Assembly: GCA_018882725.1 (NCBI GenBank)
Contig: VERK01000081.1
Location: 1 to 9,128 of the forward strand
Length of the DNA stretch: 9,128 bases
Source of the DNA: Actinomycetota bacterium
GTDB lineage: Bacteria > Actinomycetota > Acidimicrobiia > Acidimicrobiales > Ilumatobacteraceae
Reading direction: 5' to 3'
Part shown: positions 6,996 to 9,128 of the stretch, piece after piece
Layout: every line of letters starts with the position of its first letter
How positions within the stretch are numbered: position 1 is the first letter of the stretch
Notes under the pieces: generated by a model
What the model was told of the DNA's origin: nothing
The model's database searches: none
What the model saw: the letters and a program-made list of their open reading frames with translations, nothing else
Program-made: the position numbers and the translations under genes

Positions 6996-7382
6996 ATGGG
7001 CCTCCAGGTCGTGAGCGGAGCGATGCTGACGTGCACGTTCGGCATGGCCCCGTCCACTCTGAACGTTCTGCCCAAGAGTCGCGTGATGGCCACGGCACCG
7101 GCCGCCAACACCATGGACATGGTGCCCAACATGAACATTCCACCGTTCGGAATGTGCCAGTCGCTCTCCAACCCTCAGGTCGCGGCCGCCACGGCCGCCG
7201 CTCTCGGTGTGCTCACACCGATGCCGTGCATTCCGGTTCCGGCCGGACCGTGGAAGCCAGGCTCACCCACCGTCATGATCGGTGGCATGCCCGCTCTCAA
7301 CAACTCGTGCATGGCCAACTGCGCGTGGGGCGGCATGATCCAGATCTCGATGCCCGGCCAGACCAACGTGATGACGGCCTGA
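6996..7382 (+). CDS. DUF4280 PAAR-like protein (PF14107-type), candidate injection-system spike tip
   Basis: The 128-residue product matches DUF4280 over its whole length. Landmarks are S-G-A-M-L-T-C near the start, P-A-A-N at 35-38, N-I-P-P-F-G-M-C at 47-54, the helix A-A-A-T-A-A-A-L-G-V-L-T-P (63-75), P-C-I-P at 77-80, P-G-S-P-T-V-M-I-G at 88-96, P-A-L at 99-101, C105 and C109, then A-W-G-G and P-G-Q. DUF4280 proteins are PAAR-like and associated with type VI or related contractile injection systems, where they cap the spike or carry cargo. The length is that of a bare domain, with no fused toxin. There are 15 Met, five Cys and no His, so any metal site would have to use Cys. It is divergent from the YbjN-like gene and convergent with the oxidoreductase gene (18-bp gap). 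Confidence 0.9.
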   Translation: MGLQVVSGAMLTCTFGMAPSTLNVLPKSRVMATAPAANTMDMVPNMNIPPFGMCQSLSNPQVAAATAAALGVLTPMPCIPVPAGPWKPGSPTVMIGGMPALNNSCMANCAWGGMIQISMPGQTNVMTA

Positions 7383-7400
7383 TCGGCCACAAGTTTTCGT

Positions 7401-8399
7401 CTACGCCCTGGGAGCCACCACGTAGCGACCGGTCACTCCACCCTTCAAGATGGTGGTGAGCACGCCGTCGAGATCGTTGAGGTCGATGTCGTGTCCGATC
7501 GTGGCCAGACCGGCTGGCTTCAGGTCGGTTCCCAAACGATTCCAGCACTCGATGCGATCGGCCATCGGTGTCTGTACCGAATCGATCCCCAACAGAGCGA
7601 CTCCGCGCAGGATGAACGGCATCACAGTCGTGGTGAACGACGCTCCACCGGTCAGCCCGCTGGCTGCCACCGCGCCCCCGTACTTCAAGCGCTTGAACAC
7701 GTTCGCCAACGTGGCGCCACCAACACAATCGACCGCTCCGGCGTAAGTCATGGCTTGAAGGGGTCGCGGATCCTCGGCCGACAATTCGTTGCGGTCGATC
7801 ACGGCGGCCGCACCGAGTGATGCCAAGAACTCGCTGGCCGACGCTTTGCCCGAACTGGCCACGACTTCGTACCCACGCCCAGCCAACATCGACACCGCCA
7901 TGCTTCCCACACCACCGGTGGCGCCGGTGACGAGTACCGGACCATCACCCGGCCGCAGACCATGGCGCTCGAGTGCGATCACCGACAACGCGGCGGTGAA
8001 ACCACCGGTTCCGATCACCATCGCCTCGCGCGCCGTGAGGCCGGCCGGCATCGGCACCAACCACTCGGCGGGCACACGGCAGTAGCGCGCGTAGGCGCCG
8101 TGACGGGCCGTTCCGATGTCGTACCCGTGGGCGATCACCGACGCGCCCACTGCGAACGGCGAACCGGCCGGATCGACCACACGACCAGCCAGGTCGATAC
8201 CGGGAATGATCGGAGAGATCCGGGACACCTTGCCCGCGGTCGTCGACGCGAGGCCGTCCTTGTAGTTCACACTCGACCATTCGACTTCAATGAGCACACC
8301 GTCGGGCGCGATGTCGCCGAGGCCGACCGATCGCACTCCTCGTGTCGCGTTCTCACCATCGTTGGTGAACACGAAAGCCGGGAAAGAGGATTCGCTCAT
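7401..8399 (-). CDS. MDR-family NAD(P)H oxidoreductase, acrylyl-CoA reductase / YhdH (AcuI) type
   Basis: The 332-residue product is a full-length medium-chain reductase without the zinc ligands of true alcohol dehydrogenases. Visible motifs are N-Y-K-D-G-L (45-50), P-G-I-D-L-A-G (66-72), the nucleotide-binding loop T-G-A-T-G-G-V-G-S (158-166), an ASSGK segment (181-185) where NADPH contact is expected, and P-F-I-L-R-G-V with G-I-D-S-V (261-275), a hallmark of the YhdH/AcuI group. Members reduce acryloyl-CoA or similar alpha,beta-unsaturated acyl compounds with NADPH; the substrate here is not provable. The start ATG at 8399 has no Shine-Dalgarno but has TACTGT 6 nt upstream. The frame runs open to 9116, but that extension is antisense to the next gene. 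It appears to be ordinary metabolism, unrelated to the injection-type genes. Confidence 0.9.
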   Translation of the reverse strand: MSESSFPAFVFTNDGENATRGVRSVGLGDIAPDGVLIEVEWSSVNYKDGLASTTAGKVSRISPIIPGIDLAGRVVDPAGSPFAVGASVIAHGYDIGTARHGAYARYCRVPAEWLVPMPAGLTAREAMVIGTGGFTAALSVIALERHGLRPGDGPVLVTGATGGVGSMAVSMLAGRGYEVVASSGKASASEFLASLGAAAVIDRNELSAEDPRPLQAMTYAGAVDCVGGATLANVFKRLKYGGAVAASGLTGGASFTTTVMPFILRGVALLGIDSVQTPMADRIECWNRLGTDLKPAGLATIGHDIDLNDLDGVLTTILKGGVTGRYVVAPRA

Positions 8400-8405
8400 A
8401 CGCCG

Positions 8406-8411
8406 ACAGTA
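8406..8411 (-). promoter_or_regulatory. -10 box TACTGT of the oxidoreductase gene (leaderless)
   Basis: On the minus strand TACTGT (8411 to 8406) is followed by 6 nt and then ATG at 8399. There is no Shine-Dalgarno. A -35 would fall around 8429-8434 but is not recognisable. Confidence 0.5.
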
Positions 8412-8441
8412 CTTGCCGATGGCGATCCGAGCCCCGCCCAC

Positions 8442-8447
8442 TACTGT
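8442..8447 (+). promoter_or_regulatory. -10 box TACTGT of the FAD-oxidase gene (leaderless)
   Basis: TACTGT is followed by 6 nt (8448-8453) and then GTG at 8454. The hexamer and spacing are identical to those of the divergent oxidoreductase gene. The two core promoters are packed into the 54-bp gap, so the polymerases would compete for the site. Confidence 0.5.
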
Positions 8448-8453
8448 TGAACC

Positions 8454-9128
8454 GTGGCGCGTTACTCGAAGGGCACCTGGACCAACTGGGCCGGCAACCA
8501 GACCTCGCGACCTCACCGCATCCACCGCCCGAACGATGAGGAGCAACTCGCCGGCATCGTTCAGAAGGCCGCCACCGAGGGCCGCACCGTCAAACCCGTC
8601 GGTACCGGGCACAGTTTCACGGCGACTGCCACCACCACCGGCCACCTCATTCAGCTCGACGACATGGGAAATCTGTCGAACGTCGATCGGCCGAACGGAA
8701 CGGTCACTGTGGGGGCCGGCATCACCATCGACGCGCTCAACAACGTCCTCCACGGACTGGGTCTGGCCCTGCCCAATCTGGGCGACATCGCGTATCAGAC
8801 CATCAGCGGCGCCATCGCCACCTCCACCCATGGCACCGGACGTCATCTCACCGGATTGGCCGGCCAGGTGAAGCGCCTGCGTTTGGTCGATGGAACCGGA
8901 CTCGTTCGCGATCTCGGCCCCGAACACGGCGACTTGTTCCAGGCCGCGCGGGTGAACGTGGGCGCTCTCGGCATCGTGAGCGAGTACACGCTCGGTGTGG
9001 TCCCGGCCTTCCGCCTGCGCGCCCAAGAAGGTGCCCGCAAACTCGACGATCTCCTCGAGGACCTCGACGCTCTGGTCGATGGCAATGATCACTTCGAATT
9101 CTTCTGGCTGCCTCACACACCATGGGCT
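8454..9128 (+). CDS. FAD-linked oxidase, sugar-lactone/alditol oxidase type (3' partial)
   Basis: The frame is open to the right edge, giving the first 225 residues. It begins at GTG, chosen because TACTGT lies 6 nt before it and the next residues (W-x-N-W-A-G-N) match the usual start of the family. The FAD_binding_4 (VAO-type) domain is visible: P-V-G-T-G-H-S-F at 48-55, where His53 aligns with the histidine that carries covalent FAD in alditol and gulonolactone oxidases; V-G-A-G at 86-89; and S-G-A-I-A-T-S-T-H-G-T-G at 118-129. Relatives oxidise aldono-lactones or polyols with O2 (or another acceptor), often giving H2O2. The substrate-binding C-terminal domain, with its HWxK region, lies outside the window, so the substrate cannot be assigned. 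The protein has no signal peptide. Confidence 0.88.
   Translation, partial: MARYSKGTWTNWAGNQTSRPHRIHRPNDEEQLAGIVQKAATEGRTVKPVGTGHSFTATATTTGHLIQLDDMGNLSNVDRPNGTVTVGAGITIDALNNVLHGLGLALPNLGDIAYQTISGAIATSTHGTGRHLTGLAGQVKRLRLVDGTGLVRDLGPEHGDLFQAARVNVGALGIVSEYTLGVVPAFRLRAQEGARKLDDLLEDLDALVDGNDHFEFFWLPHTPWA

Noticed and set aside
6998..7171. Longer form of the YbjN-like gene starting at 7171 (323 residues) with a hydrophobic N-terminal stretch
   Set aside because: It would run antisense through the well-supported DUF4280 gene. The hydrophobic stretch comes from the opposite strand's Ala/Met codons, not a signal peptide.
7376..7397. Possible terminator between the DUF4280 and oxidoreductase genes (GGCC stem, TTTT 5 nt later)
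   Set aside because: The stem is only 4 bp with a 5-nt loop and the T-run is short and displaced, so it is too weak to call.
8400..9116. In-frame upstream extension of the minus-strand oxidoreductase to 571 residues
   Set aside because: The extension lies antisense to the FAD-oxidase gene and has no family match. Reductase homology begins right at the Met at 8399, which has a -10 box 6 nt upstream.

Overview
The window is dense, GC-rich bacterial DNA with six protein-coding genes. The two genes at the window edges are incomplete. It most likely comes from an actinomycete (Actinomycetota), perhaps an Acidimicrobiia-type lineage. The evidence is a Septum_form-like lipoprotein, a family known mainly from actinobacteria; start codons placed exactly 6 nt after TAC[TC][CG]T hexamers, which suggests leaderless mRNAs; and gene junctions of almost zero length. 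The phylum is an inference; the class is a guess.

Layout. (1) About 3-5738 (+): a single-pass membrane protein of at least 1900 residues. It has a short basic N-terminal beta-sandwich domain, one transmembrane helix, and about 19 tandem carboxypeptidase-regulatory-like (Ig-like) repeats. Its true start is probably upstream of the window. (2) 5735-6199 (+): a small lipoprotein coupled to gene 1 by an ATGA overlap. (3) 6200-6973 (-): a protein with a YbjN/secretion-chaperone-like C-terminal half. Its stop codon abuts that of gene 2. (4) 6996-7382 (+): a DUF4280 PAAR-like protein divergent from gene 3. (5) 7401-8399 (-): a zinc-independent quinone-reductase/acrylyl-CoA-reductase-type MDR oxidoreductase. 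(6) 8454-window end (+): the N-terminal part of an FAD-linked sugar-lactone/alditol-type oxidase. There is no gene-free stretch above 60 bp, and I saw no RNA genes, transposons or CRISPR.

How it may work together. Genes 1-4 look like the edge of a contractile injection system (CIS/eCIS-like) locus. DUF4280 proteins are PAAR-like spike-tip or cargo-tip proteins. The N-terminal and transmembrane arrangement of gene 1 resembles the membrane proteins usually labelled 'hydrolytic protein' in Streptomyces CIS clusters. Gene 3 could be a chaperone for the DUF4280 protein or its cargo. No sheath, tube or baseplate gene is inside the window, so this is an inference from families and context. Genes 5 and 6 look like ordinary metabolism and probably mark the locus boundary.

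The most unusual signals are: the very long exported repeat array in which all 20 cysteines come in 10 local pairs; a divergent promoter between genes 3 and 4 whose two -10 hexamers share the same central TA; and the same hexamer-N6-start layout at all four non-coupled gene starts.
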